This document shows, piece by piece, positions 40,956-49,804 of a stretch of 64,000 nucleotides of DNA. The translations under genes and the position numbers were made by a program. The DNA is from Gemmatimonadota bacterium (lineage in GTDB: Bacteria > Gemmatimonadota > Gemmatimonadetes > Longimicrobiales > Gaopeijiaceae). The stretch covers positions 19,792 through 83,791 of the forward strand of contig JAJCZZ010000085.1 in assembly GCA_029262115.1 (NCBI GenBank), given 5' to 3'. Below the pieces are notes generated by a model, which was given only the letters and a program-made list of their open reading frames with translations, was not told the DNA's origin and searched no databases. Position 1 is the stretch's first letter; each line of letters starts with the position of its first letter.

Positions 40956-42775
40956 CAGCCCTGCTCCTGGATGATGTCCGCGAGTTCCTGACGCATCTCA
41001 GGAACGGCCTCCCGACGGAGGTCCATCTCGCCGCCTTCCCCCTTCCGCAGGACCAGATTCACGGTCCCCCAGTCGGGGTCCTTGCCGTCGTAGTCGGTCC
41101 GTGAGTGGGCCCCGCGGCTTTCCTTCCGCTCCCGGGCGGCACGCACGACGGCCTCGGCCACCGTGAGGATGTTCTTGAGGTCGAGCGCGGTGTGCCAGCC
41201 CGGATTGAAGTCCCGATTTCCGTTCACGGCCACGCCGGCGGCTTTACGCGCAATGTCACGAAGCCCGTCGAGCGCCTCGCGCAGGCCGTCCTCCTCTCTG
41301 ATGATGCCCGCCTTCGCCTGCATCAGTTCCTGCACCGACTGCATGATGTAGTACGGACCACCGTCATTCGCGTCGCCCGCGCGTTCGAGAGGGGCCAGCG
41401 CCTCGCGAACGGCCGTCTCCACCTGCCCGGCATCGACCGTCCCCCGTCCATGCGACGACGCGAACTCCGCCGCGTGCAGGCCTGCCCGGCGCCCGAAGAC
41501 CAGGAGGTCCGAGAGGGAATTTCCGCCCAGGCGATTGGCCCCGTGGAGTCCGGCCGCACACTCGCCCGCAGCGAACAAGCCGGGGAGTGACGACATCTGG
41601 GTGTCGGCGTCCACCCGGATACCACCCATCGCGTAGTGGGTCGTCGGTCCGACCTCCATCGGCTCCTTGGTGATGTCGATGCCCGCCAGCTCCTTGAACT
41701 GATGGTACATCCCCGGGAGCTTGCGCTTGATATGCGCCGGGCCGTCGGAGACTTTCTCGTCGATCCAGGCGATGTCGAGGAAGACTCCACCGTGCGGGCT
41801 TCCCCTCCCCTCGCGCACCTCCCGCAGAATGCAGCGGGCCACGTGGTCACGGGTGAGCAATTCCGGGGGTCTGCGGGCCTCCTTGTCGCCCGTGACGTAG
41901 CGCCACCCCTCCTCCGGCGTATCGGCCGTCTGGTCTTTGTACAGGGGCGGAATGTCGTCGAACATGAAGCGTCGGCCCTCGCTGTTCTTGAGCACGCCGC
42001 CTTCGCCGCGCACGCCCTCCGTCACCAGGATTCCCTGGACGGACGGGGGCCACACCATGCCCGTGGGGTGGAACTGCACGAACTCCATGTCCACCAGTTC
42101 GGCACCGGCGTGGTAGGCCAGCGCGTGGCCGTCGCCCGTGTACTCCCACGAGTTGCTGGTGATGAGGAACGCCTTGCCGATCCCACCCGTGGCCATGACC
42201 ACTGCACCGGCGCGGAAGACGCGGAACCGCCCACGCTCACGGTCGTAGCCGACGGCGCCCACGACGCGGTCGCCGTCGGTGAGCAGTGACACGATCGTCA
42301 CTTCCATGTGGACGTCGATGCCCTTGTGGATGCCGTGGTCCTGGAGCGTCCGGATCATCTCCAGGCCGGTCCGGTCTCCGACGTGGGCCAAGCGCGGGTA
42401 CGCGTGGCCGCCGAAGTTGCGCTGGAGGATCCGCCCGTCGGGCGTCCGATCCATCAGCGCACCCCAGGCCTCCAACTCCCGTACCCGGTCGGGGGCCTCC
42501 TTGGCGTGCAGCTCCGCCATGCGCCAGTTGTTGAGGTAGCCGCCGCCGCGCATGGTATCCGCGAAGTGCACCTCCCAGCTGTCGCGTCCGTCGACGTTGC
42601 CCAGCGCCGCCGCTACGCCCCCCTCTGCCATAACGGTGTGGGCCTTTCCGAGAAGCGACTTGCAGACCAGACCCACCGACACCCCCTGAGCGGCCGCCTC
42701 GATCGAGGCACGAAGCCCCGCCCCTCCTGCACCGATGACCAGAACGTCGTGTTCGACCGTCGAGTACTCGCTCAT
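40955..42775 (-). CDS. sdhA: Succinate dehydrogenase/fumarate reductase flavoprotein subunit
   Basis: Using the ATG at 42775, which overlaps the stop of the membrane subunit, gives 606 aa. The FAD-binding 'VLVIGAGGAGLRASIEAA' opens the protein. 'KAHTVMAEGGV' contains the His (about H46) that covalently holds FAD. 'QFHPTGMV', 'GVRGEGGVLKNSEGRRFM' and 'HYAMGGIRVDADTQ' are the active-site and capping-domain motifs. It oxidises succinate to fumarate (or the reverse). Second gene of the operon. Confidence 0.96.
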   Translation of the reverse strand: MSEYSTVEHDVLVIGAGGAGLRASIEAAAQGVSVGLVCKSLLGKAHTVMAEGGVAAALGNVDGRDSWEVHFADTMRGGGYLNNWRMAELHAKEAPDRVRELEAWGALMDRTPDGRILQRNFGGHAYPRLAHVGDRTGLEMIRTLQDHGIHKGIDVHMEVTIVSLLTDGDRVVGAVGYDRERGRFRVFRAGAVVMATGGIGKAFLITSNSWEYTGDGHALAYHAGAELVDMEFVQFHPTGMVWPPSVQGILVTEGVRGEGGVLKNSEGRRFMFDDIPPLYKDQTADTPEEGWRYVTGDKEARRPPELLTRDHVARCILREVREGRGSPHGGVFLDIAWIDEKVSDGPAHIKRKLPGMYHQFKELAGIDITKEPMEVGPTTHYAMGGIRVDADTQMSSLPGLFAAGECAAGLHGANRLGGNSLSDLLVFGRRAGLHAAEFASSHGRGTVDAGQVETAVREALAPLERAGDANDGGPYYIMQSVQELMQAKAGIIREEDGLREALDGLRDIARKAAGVAVNGNRDFNPGWHTALDLKNILTVAEAVVRAARERKESRGAHSRTDYDGKDPDWGTVNLVLRKGEGGEMDLRREAVPEMRQELADIIQEQG

Positions 42776-43581
42776 CAGAAGAGCCTCCAGTCCGTCCAGA
42801 CGCCCATCGACACGAGCCGCACATAGACGTCGGAGAAGCCGACCCAGAACAGGCTCATCCACGCGAACATCATGTGCCTCTTGTTGAGGCAGGTCACACA
42901 GGAGTACGCGCTCTTCTGCACCGGCTTCCGGGAGAGCTGATTCAAGCGCCCTCCCACAAGGTGGCGCAGCGAATGGCAGCCCAGGGTATAGCTGCCGAGC
43001 AGCACGACGTTCATGGCAAGGACGAGCGTACCCACGCCGAGGCCCAGGACCTCCTCACCCGTATTCGGGTCGACGAACCAGAGCGCCCGCCACACGTCGT
43101 AGCTGAGGATGAGCAGGAAGATCAGTGCGAAGTACAGGAAGAAGCGGTGAACATTCTGGAGGATCAGCGGAAAGTGGCGCTCACCCAGATAGCTCTTCCG
43201 CGGCTCGCCGACGGCGCACGACGGCGGATCGGCCCAGAACGCCTTGTAGTACGCACCCCGGTAGTAGTAGCACGTGAGCCGAAAGCCCCCGGGCGCCCAC
43301 AGGATCAGGAAGGCCGGCGACCACGGGAGCCAGGAGAACCACCACGACGGCTTGGGTCCGAGCAACGCGTGCCCGGAGTCCCCGAACAGCTCGGGCGAAT
43401 AGAACGGAGACAGGTAGTTCCCGAACGTGTAGTGCTCGCCCTGGAACGCGGCCCAGGTGGAGTACACGATGAACGCGGACAGGCCCAGGAAGACCACGGC
43501 CGGTTGAAGCCACCATGCATCCCGTCGCATGGTCTCGCCGAAACTCCGCCGTACGGGCAGAGCCGTTGGTGCAGAAGCCAT
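42775..43581 (-). CDS. sdhC: Succinate dehydrogenase membrane anchor subunit
   Basis: From the ATG at 43581 the product has 268 aa with about five membrane helices ('WLQPAVVFLGLSAFIVYSTW', 'FLYFALIFLLILSYDVWRAL', 'LGVGTLVLAMNVVLLGSYTL', 'RHMMFAWMSLFWVGFSDVY'). His residues in helices (NVHRFF, GCHSLRHLVGG) are candidates for heme or quinone contacts. 'YSCVTCLNK' near the end adds a Cys pair. It is the only membrane subunit here, as in single-anchor SdhC types. First gene of the operon. Confidence 0.88.
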   Translation of the reverse strand: MASAPTALPVRRSFGETMRRDAWWLQPAVVFLGLSAFIVYSTWAAFQGEHYTFGNYLSPFYSPELFGDSGHALLGPKPSWWFSWLPWSPAFLILWAPGGFRLTCYYYRGAYYKAFWADPPSCAVGEPRKSYLGERHFPLILQNVHRFFLYFALIFLLILSYDVWRALWFVDPNTGEEVLGLGVGTLVLAMNVVLLGSYTLGCHSLRHLVGGRLNQLSRKPVQKSAYSCVTCLNKRHMMFAWMSLFWVGFSDVYVRLVSMGVWTDWRLF

Positions 43582-43655
43582 CCCACCATCCTTTACCGAG
43601 GAGCCCGTCGCGCTGCGCCGACATGATAGGCGGCGGGCTTCGGTGGCGGCAAACG

Positions 43656-44107
43656 TCAGTCGCCGCGGAGGGCCACCATCGGGCTCACGCGCAATGCCCT
43701 GAGAGTCGGGAGGTAGGCGGCCACCAGAGAGAGACGACGAGCAACCCCGACGTGGCAACCAGCGTCAGCGGATCGATTGGAGAGACGCCGAAGAGAAGGC
43801 TTTCCACGAACCGTGTAACCGCAAGTGAGGAGAGGAGGCCCAGGGCGAGACCGAGCGCCGTGAGCGTCGCGCCGTGCCGGACGAAGAGCCTGACCGTGTC
43901 GGCGGACCCGGCGCCAAGCGCAGAACGCAGACCGACTTCGCGACGGCGCGCGCTCACCGACTGAGAGAGCACACCGTAGATCCCCAGTGCCGCGAGGAAG
44001 AGAGAGACGGCACCGAAGAGACCCATGAGCACGGCCACGAAGCGTGATGTCACCAGTTCCCGGTCCACTGCCGCCCGTAACGTCTCTACGGAGAAGATCG
44101 GCACCAC
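43656..44107 (-). pseudogene. ADOP permease C-terminal relic A
   Basis: The frame 43685-44107 holds the last part of an ADOP permease (VSLFLAALGIYGVLSQSVSA, 'REVGLRSALGAGSADTV', 'FVESLLFGVSPIDPLTLV') and then shifts frame. The true end 'VAAYLPTLRALRVSPMVALR' is read in another frame, ending at 43656. Upstream, 'AVKAVDP' continues the match in yet another frame to about 44130. No N-terminal two-thirds is present. It is a decayed fragment. Confidence 0.8.
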
Positions 44108-44173
44108 CTGGGTCGACTGCCTTGACGGCGGCTGCCTGGGGGCGCTAGACGTCGTCGTGGCGTTGGGCGTGAC

Positions 44174-45361
44174 CTACAGATGGTCGATGGCCACGAGAAC
44201 GCCGACGTCGGGCAGCGCCTTCCCCACGACCCATGCCCGAGCAAACGGGCTGTCAAAAGCGTAGCCGACGGTGGATTCGACCTTTCGTAGCAGGCCCTGC
44301 TTGATCAGGGCGTGGGCGCTGTTGCGTGCGGTCCCCCCGTAGCCGAGCCCGAAACGCTCAATCGTCTCGGCAGCCGTGAGCCCGGCACGGTTCCAGGCAA
44401 CGGCCCGGAGTACGTTCTGCTGCAGCCCCGTGAGCCCGTACCATACGGCCCGCATGCGGTCGTCCTCCTCGGCGACGACCCGCGCCAGAGCGTCCCGGAC
44501 AAGGGCCTCAGCGTCACCGCAGCCTCCCCGCGCCTCCTCGAAGGACGCGCGGGCCAGGCGCACCACGTCCCGCGTGCGCTCCCCCGCCACCGCCAGCGAA
44601 CGCTCTCCCATCCCCGGACAAGGAGCGCCGTGCTCCCTCATACGCTCGTCCATCCAGCGAGTGAGGTGTTCGGGATCGATCGGCCCCAGGTGCATCGGTT
44701 CGAACAGCTCATAGAAGGCCCGGCCCGGACCCAGCATCTGGCGGATCAGCGAAGCGTCCGACCCAGCCAGCACATACCCGAGGTGCTGGTGCGTCTGAAC
44801 GGAGCCCCGCAGCCGCCACTCAGCGGCCTCGCCCCCGAAACGGTGGATCTCCTGGAACTCGTCGAGGATCACACCCAGGCGCGCGTCCCGCGCGGCCGCC
44901 ATGCCCTCCAAAACGTCCAGGACCCGTACGAATGACTCGAACTGGTCGGCTTCGGGCCGCGATCGCAGCGAGGCGGCCACGGTGGGTACAGCCAGGCCGG
45001 TTACGGGGTCGGGGGTGAGTTCGAGCCTGACCTGCAAGCGTGCGGCGAGGTCGCCCACGAAGTCGGTCCAGTTCCTTCCCAGCGCACGGCTCGCCCCTCC
45101 CAGCAGTCGATTTGCCATGTCGGTCGGAGAGGACGCGGTCGACAGGTCCGCGAACACGACGGCGCCCCCTCCCCGTTCGACCTGGCCGCGGGCCACGTGC
45201 AGGGCCGACGTCTTGCCCATCCGGCGCTCTCCGTATACGAGCAGCTTGGCGGGCGGCCTCGCCAACGTTTTTCGTATCCGGCGCACTTCGTCGGCACGGT
45301 CCGTGAACCACGGCGGCTCGACAACGCCGGCGATGCGGAACGGGTTGGGTAGTGTATTCAT
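44174..45361 (-). CDS. AAA-family ATPase with C-terminal winged helix
   Basis: The ATG at 45361 gives 395 aa; a TTG at 45370 would add three residues. 'NPFRIAGVVEPPWFTDRADE' opens the protein. Walker A is GERRMGKTS (about residue 44-52), Walker B 'RLGVILDEFQEI', and sensor-like 'YVLAGSD'. The C-terminal 90 residues contain a winged helix ('LQQNVLRAVAWNRAGLTAAE', 'LIKQGLLRKVE'). This is the layout of the archaeal-type/STAND-like AAA ATPases, common in bacteria but with poorly known roles. It lies between two permease relics with its own palindromic promoter. Confidence 0.75.
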   Translation of the reverse strand: MNTLPNPFRIAGVVEPPWFTDRADEVRRIRKTLARPPAKLLVYGERRMGKTSALHVARGQVERGGGAVVFADLSTASSPTDMANRLLGGASRALGRNWTDFVGDLAARLQVRLELTPDPVTGLAVPTVAASLRSRPEADQFESFVRVLDVLEGMAAARDARLGVILDEFQEIHRFGGEAAEWRLRGSVQTHQHLGYVLAGSDASLIRQMLGPGRAFYELFEPMHLGPIDPEHLTRWMDERMREHGAPCPGMGERSLAVAGERTRDVVRLARASFEEARGGCGDAEALVRDALARVVAEEDDRMRAVWYGLTGLQQNVLRAVAWNRAGLTAAETIERFGLGYGGTARNSAHALIKQGLLRKVESTVGYAFDSPFARAWVVGKALPDVGVLVAIDHL

Positions 45362-45372
45362 GCTATTCAAGT

Positions 45373-45388
45373 ATAGCGCAGGCGCTAT
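45373..45388. promoter_or_regulatory. Palindrome at the ATPase gene start
   Basis: ATAGCGC (45373-45379) and GCGCTAT (45382-45388) are perfect inverted arms separated by AG, only 12 bp upstream of the ATPase ATG. It is a candidate operator; autoregulation through the winged helix would be a natural possibility but is not shown. Confidence 0.45.
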
Positions 45389-45461
45389 TTGCGCAAAAGA
45401 ACTACCGCCCTTCCACCTCGTTCACCGCGACTGCATGCCTGGCGGCACTTTTCATGGGCGA

Positions 45462-46206
45462 TCACTCCCGAGCACGTAAAGCGACCTGGTAAAGCGAGCA
45501 CCCCATACAAGCCCCGCAGGCCAACAGCAGGCCGACCGCAGCGAACAGTGTAGCCACGGTGGCGCCAATCCGATCCTGTGCGAGTCGCTCGCCACGGAGT
45601 GCCGCCATCGTCGATGTGCCGTGCAGCGCCAAGGTGGGATCCAACTCTCCTACGACACGCCGTACCGCGGAGGTGGGAGCCTCCCCCCGATAGCGGACCA
45701 TCAGATGCACGATCTCGGGTGGAACGGGCGGTGGGCTCCTGCATCAGTGGGAGGCACCAGGCTTCCGTGTAGTCTCCCTCCCGATGGATGGTGGGGATGA
45801 CCCTCACTACCGTCCGGAGAGGAGCCCCGTCACGCGCGTGCCCGAGCCGCTTTCCGATCGGATCCTGGTCCGGCCAGAACCGCCGGGCCAGCGCCTTGTC
45901 GACGATTGCGAGGAGAGGCGACCCTGGTCGGTCACCAGGCCCGAAGGTACGCCCGCGTATGACGGGAACGTCCATGGCCTTGAGGAATGCCGCGCTGATG
46001 TAGCCGTGGTGGATGAGGATGGGTGTCGCGTCGGCGCTGCTGAAGCCGCTGGAAATGGGTGAACAGGACGCCGGCTCCCACCAGCAGCACGAATGCGAGC
46101 GCCACCTCCACCACGACCAAGCCGCGCTTCCGAGACCACCCGGCGTTCGACAGGGAGCCATGTAACGCCTGCGCGGCCCCGGTGCTGAACCGCAGCTGAG
46201 CCGCAC
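45462..46206 (-). pseudogene. ADOP permease relic B, multiple frameshifts
   Basis: Three successive frames give one permease. 'LVVVEVALAFVLLVGAGVLF' is followed after a shift by 'ISAAFLKAMDVPVIRGRTFG' and 'LARRFWPDQDPIGKRLGHAR', then after another shift by 'HLMVRYRGEAPTSAVRRVVG' to 'ACMGCSLYQVALRARE' and a stop at 45462. The missing parts and shifts show a non-functional gene. It overlaps the other relic's region of homology, so the two relics derive from separate copies. Confidence 0.8.
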
Positions 46207-46246
46207 CCGATCAGAGCGCGCGTCGGGGGGGCGTCGCCGGACGCCC

Positions 46247-46501
46247 TCATAGCCCCAGTTCGGCTTTGAGGTCGGACCAGGAGGCCGCCCGGCCCTCCGA
46301 AAGTTGATCGAGGGCACGGGCGACGTCGTCGTGAGCCAGGAACTGCCGGAGCTTCTCCGAGAGAGCGGCGTCTTCGGCCGGCACGATCGCGGCAATCTCC
46401 CGACCCCGACGCGTCACGGTCACCCGTTCTCCGGCATACGCGACGCGGTTGAGGAGATCGGCCAGGTTCTTCCGCGCTTCCGCGGTGGTGACGTCACCCA
46501 T
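46247..46501 (-). CDS. Phd/YefM-family antitoxin, orphan
   Basis: From the ATG at 46501 the product has 84 aa. 'MGDVTTAEARKNLADLLNRV' and 'GERVTVTRRGREIAAIVPAE' are the N-terminal dimer and DNA-binding pattern of the Phd/YefM family; the C-terminal helix ('LKAELGL') would cover a toxin. No toxin gene follows: a permease relic begins 40 bases downstream. It may be a solitary regulator or the survivor of a lost module. The CGTACG repeat at 46651-46665 could be its operator. Confidence 0.8.
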   Translation of the reverse strand: MGDVTTAEARKNLADLLNRVAYAGERVTVTRRGREIAAIVPAEDAALSEKLRQFLAHDDVARALDQLSEGRAASWSDLKAELGL

Positions 46502-46650
46502 CAGCGGCGGTCCACAGAGGGCTGCCTCGCCCAGCGTAGGCACGGCTTGCTCTCCGGCCCCATCCCGCTTCGGACGTACCGCCGAGCGGGAGGGCGTGTC
46601 CCAACCTCCCATCCATACCTGACTCCCGACAGAGATCCAGATGTACATCA

Positions 46651-46665
46651 CGTACGCTACGTACG
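46651..46665. repeat. CGTACG-CTA-CGTACG repeat
   Basis: Two CGTACG palindromes lie 9 bp apart, about 150 bp upstream of the antitoxin gene, in the intergenic stretch before the divergent aldo/keto reductase. Phd-type proteins bind paired palindromes, so it may be an operator. The interval 46502-46794 holds no other gene. Confidence 0.4.
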
Positions 46666-46794
46666 CGTGCCAGGGGCGACCATTTCAGTGGCACCCGACC
46701 CTCCGGCGCCGTCTCTCCGCCACCGGTTCGCGGCACCCGACAGCGGACCTATCTTGAGTACGGGTGCTCCCGTCCCACCGACCACGAATCCCAC

Positions 46795-47766
46795 ATGCGA
46801 ACCGTCCCCCTCGGTACCACCGGCATCCAGGTATCCGAACTATGTTTCGGCACCATGACGTTCGGCCGCGAGTCGGATGAGGCTGCCAGCGCATCGGTCT
46901 ATGCACGGTGCCGTGACGCCAGCATCAACTTCTTCGACTGCGCCAACGTGTACGCCAGCGGCGACTCCGAGCGGATTCTCGGCAAGCTGGTCGGACCGGA
47001 GCGGGACCAGATCGTCCTGACGTCGAAGGTCTACTTCCCGATGGGCGAAGGGCCGAGAGGACGCGGCTACTCCCGGGCCGCAATCATGCACCAGGTCGAA
47101 GGAAGCCTGCGGCGCCTCGGCACCGACTACCTGGACCTCTACTTCCTCCACCGGTTTGATGAGAACACTCCGATCGAGGACGCCCTACGCGCTCTCGATG
47201 ACTTGGTGGTCGAGGGAAAGATCCGCTACCCCGCCGTGAGCAACTTCGCTGCGTGGCAGATCGCCCGGGCGTTGGGCACATCGGAGCGGCTCGGCCTGGC
47301 TTCCTTCCGGTGCGTGCAGCCCATGTACAACCTCCTGAAGCGGCAGGCCGAGGTCGAGTTGCTCCCGTTGGCTCAGGCCGAAGGCATGGCGGTGATCCCC
47401 TACAGCCCGATGGCGGGCGGCGTCCTCACGGGCAAGTACGGCAAGAAGGACCTGTCCGTGCACGGTCGGCTGAAGACGAGCAGCATGTACGTGACCCGGT
47501 ACGGCGCCCCCTCCAACTTCGAGATCGCCGGCGCGTTTTCGGACATCGCCGATGAAGGGGGATGGCACCCCGCTGCCCTGGCCGTGGCCTGGGTGGCCCA
47601 CCATCCGGCGGTCACGGCCCCGATCATCGGAGCCCGGAACCTGGAGCAGCTCGAGTCGTCGTTGACGTCGGTGGACATCGAGCTGGACGAGGACCTCTAC
47701 AGGCGGATCTCTGAGTTGACACCGGCCCCACCGCTCGCGACCGACCGGGAAGAGGAACGACACTGA
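46795..47766 (+). CDS. Aldo/keto reductase
   Basis: The 323-aa product has the AKR barrel motifs: 'MRTVPLGTTGIQVSELCFGT' at the N-terminus, catalytic Asp and Tyr in 'NFFDCANVYASGDSE', Lys in 'IVLTSKVYF', and His in 'LDLYFLHRFDENTPIEDALR'. 'AVIPYSPMAGGVLTGKY' follows, and the NADPH-binding end is 'APIIGARNLEQLESSL'. It should reduce an aldehyde or ketone with NADPH in the cytoplasm; the substrate cannot be read from sequence. No obvious operon partner. Confidence 0.93.
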   Translation: MRTVPLGTTGIQVSELCFGTMTFGRESDEAASASVYARCRDASINFFDCANVYASGDSERILGKLVGPERDQIVLTSKVYFPMGEGPRGRGYSRAAIMHQVEGSLRRLGTDYLDLYFLHRFDENTPIEDALRALDDLVVEGKIRYPAVSNFAAWQIARALGTSERLGLASFRCVQPMYNLLKRQAEVELLPLAQAEGMAVIPYSPMAGGVLTGKYGKKDLSVHGRLKTSSMYVTRYGAPSNFEIAGAFSDIADEGGWHPAALAVAWVAHHPAVTAPIIGARNLEQLESSLTSVDIELDEDLYRRISELTPAPPLATDREEERH

Positions 47767-47910
47767 GCGAAGATTCCACAACGCTCGTCAAATCGGAGTT
47801 ACCAACTCCACTTCGCTGGGCATGCGGCTTCGACCCCACGCGCGACATTGCGCGATACTGGGAGTGCGCGACCGTCGACCTTCCCTCCATATCCCCCGGT
47901 GAACTCCAAG

Positions 47911-48773
47911 ATGAAGAAGACCGTCCTGATCACGGGTACCTCCAGCGGCGTCGGGCTCAGCACCGCCGTACTCCTCGCCACGAAGGGCTATCGCGTGTTC
48001 GCGACCATGCGAAACACGGAGAAGCAGGACGCCCTGGCGGGCGCGATCGAGGACGCGGGAGCCACACTTACCGTCATGCAACTCGACGTTGTCGACCCCG
48101 ATTCGATCGCGAACGCCGTGGAGGCGATCATCGACGAGGCGGGCGGCATCGACGTGCTCGTCAACAACGCCGGGGCTGGCTTCGCCAAGCACATCGAGCG
48201 GGCTTCGGAGGAAGAGATGCAGTGGGTCACGGACGTGAACTACTTCGGGGTGGTTCGGTGTTCCAGGCGGTGATCCCGCACATGCGCCGGGCCCGGAGAG
48301 GGCACATCATCAACATCAGCTCGGTCGGCGGTCTGGTGGGTCAGCCGTTCAACGAACTGTATTGCGCGGCCAAGTTCGCGGTCGAGGGATTCACGGAGTC
48401 CCTGACGACGCTGCTTCCCCAGCACTTCGGCATCAAGCTCTCGTTGATCGAACCTGGCGGAATCAGCACTGAGTTCGGCGCCTCGGCCGCCGATGCCACG
48501 ATGGGGGGAGAGAGCGTCCCGGACGACGAGTACGCGCCGATCTTCATGCGATACCTCGCCGGCTTTCAGAACCGGGGCGAGCAAGCCGACGCTGGCGCGG
48601 CGTATCAGACACCAGAGGAGATCGCGGAGATCGTGATGCGCGTCATCGAGTCGGAGGACCCACCCCTCCGAGTTCGCACGTCCGAGTGGGCAGAGGATCT
48701 GTGCCGGTTCAAGACTTCGGCCGATCCCGACGGCACACAGCAGGTGGCGAACGTGATCGAGCGGTTTCTCTAG
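47911..48773 (+). pseudogene. Short-chain dehydrogenase/reductase, frameshifted
   Basis: The N-terminal half (47911-48273) has the Rossmann motif TGTSSGVG and 'DVLVNNAGAG', and the second half (to 48773) has 'NISSVGGLVG', the catalytic Tyr-Lys 'YCAAKFAVEGF' and 'LIEPGGISTEF'. The frames meet near 48258-48265, where loss of one base turns 'VVRxFQAVIPHMR' into a stop. The rest is well preserved, so this is either a recent inactivation or a sequencing error. Substrate unknown. Confidence 0.82.
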
Positions 48774-49180
48774 GGACCGATGTCAGGGCTTGGTCCGATG
48801 AGGCGCCACTGCTTCCCGTTCCACTCCCAGGTATTCGTGAAGCGGCTCACCCGACCGCCCCGCTACTCGTTGGCCGCCACCCTCTGTCCTGCGCTGTTGT
48901 CGAACGATCCGGTCCCACGCAACGTTCCGAACCCACTCGTGTGACGACGGCAACACACAGAAGTCACCAACCGAGGTGCGAAAACCATCGAGTGTGCAGT
49001 TGTGCGGAACTATTCAGCACAACTCACCCGCCGTCGGTCGGGTCGGTGAACGATTGGTGAGCTCTCGGGAACTATTCGCGGAAAGTGCACCCTCGACGCA
49101 TTGACCGTCTCGACTGGTGAGAAGTGTGCGTCGAGCCAGGGCGGAGCATCACCGCCGACCAACGAGCCACGATCGCCGCC

Positions 49181-49276
49181 CGCTCCAGCACCGCTCTGAA
49201 CCGCTCCAGCACCACTCCAGCACCGCTCTGAACCGCTCCGGCACCGCTCCGGCACCGCTCCAGCACCATTCCAGAC
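49181..49276. repeat. Degenerate tandem repeat of about 11 bp (CCGCTCCAGCA type)
   Basis: About eight imperfect copies of a CCGCTCCAGCA or CCGCTCCGGCA unit lie in a row, with CCGCTCTGAA variants between. The stretch 48774-49320 has no gene I can support; the frames covering it are low-complexity. Confidence 0.65.
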
Positions 49277-49322
49277 GTCCGCAGCCGCGGCACCTCCGCC
49301 CCTCATCGTTGAAACCTTTTCT

Positions 49323-49375
49323 TCTCCTAGAGCGTCTACAAGAACGTGGTCGACTCTTGTAGACTGCCTAGGAGA
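49323..49375. promoter_or_regulatory. Nested 53-bp dyad operator upstream of padR 2
   Basis: Outer arms TCTCCTAG (49323-49330) and CTAGGAGA (49368-49375) and inner arms GTCTACAAGA (49334-49343) and TCTTGTAGAC (49355-49364) are all perfect inverted repeats about one centre, each outer-inner pair separated by 3 bp. A further GTCTAC occurs just downstream. It lies 84 bp before the padR 2 start. It is almost certainly a binding site for dimers or tetramers of the regulator, overlapping the promoter. Confidence 0.75.
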
Positions 49376-49458
49376 GCCGTCTACGATCCCCGACGGACCC
49401 CGTGAATACGGCGGGATCCGCCTCCACCCCACAACCGCCGCATCAGGACGAGAACCGA

Positions 49459-49794
49459 ATGACGCGATCCCGCGCCGATCTCCTCCAAGGCACGCTCGAA
49501 ATGCTGATCCTCAAGACCCTGGCCGTCGGTGAGCCGCTCCACGGTTGGGGCGTATCTCTGCGTATTGAGCATCTGTCGAGTGATGTCCTGACCATCAACC
49601 AGGGCTCGCTGTATCCGGCGCTCCACCGTCTGGAACACAAGGGATGGATCCGCTCCGAGTGGGGCACATCGGAGAACAACCGACGCGCCAAGTTCTACCG
49701 ATTGACAGCGCTTGGTCGGACGCATCTGGCGGAGGAACGGGCCCAGTGGGACCTGTTCGCGGGGGCCGTTCAGCAGATCCTCCAGGCGACTTGA
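49459..49794 (+). CDS. PadR-family transcriptional regulator 2
   Basis: The ATG at 49459 gives 111 aa beginning MTRSRADLLQGTLEMLILKT, the standard PadR start of ADOP-linked regulators. The winged helix is 'LHGWGVSLRIEHLSSDVLTI', 'NQGSLYPALHRLEHKGWIRS' and 'RRAKFYRLTALGRTHLAEER'. The permease gene follows 10 bases later. It most likely represses the pair through the nested dyad upstream. Confidence 0.92.
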   Translation: MTRSRADLLQGTLEMLILKTLAVGEPLHGWGVSLRIEHLSSDVLTINQGSLYPALHRLEHKGWIRSEWGTSENNRRAKFYRLTALGRTHLAEERAQWDLFAGAVQQILQAT

Positions 49795-49804
49795 CAGCAA
49801 AGCC

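Noticed and set aside
49181..49276. Possible CRISPR array
   Set aside because: The units are about 11 bp, imperfect and adjacent, with no spacers of 30 bp or cas genes nearby.
49010..49432. Minus frame with Gly/Ala/Cys repeats
   Set aside because: It simply translates the degenerate tandem repeat at 49181-49276; no ribosome site or protein-like parts.
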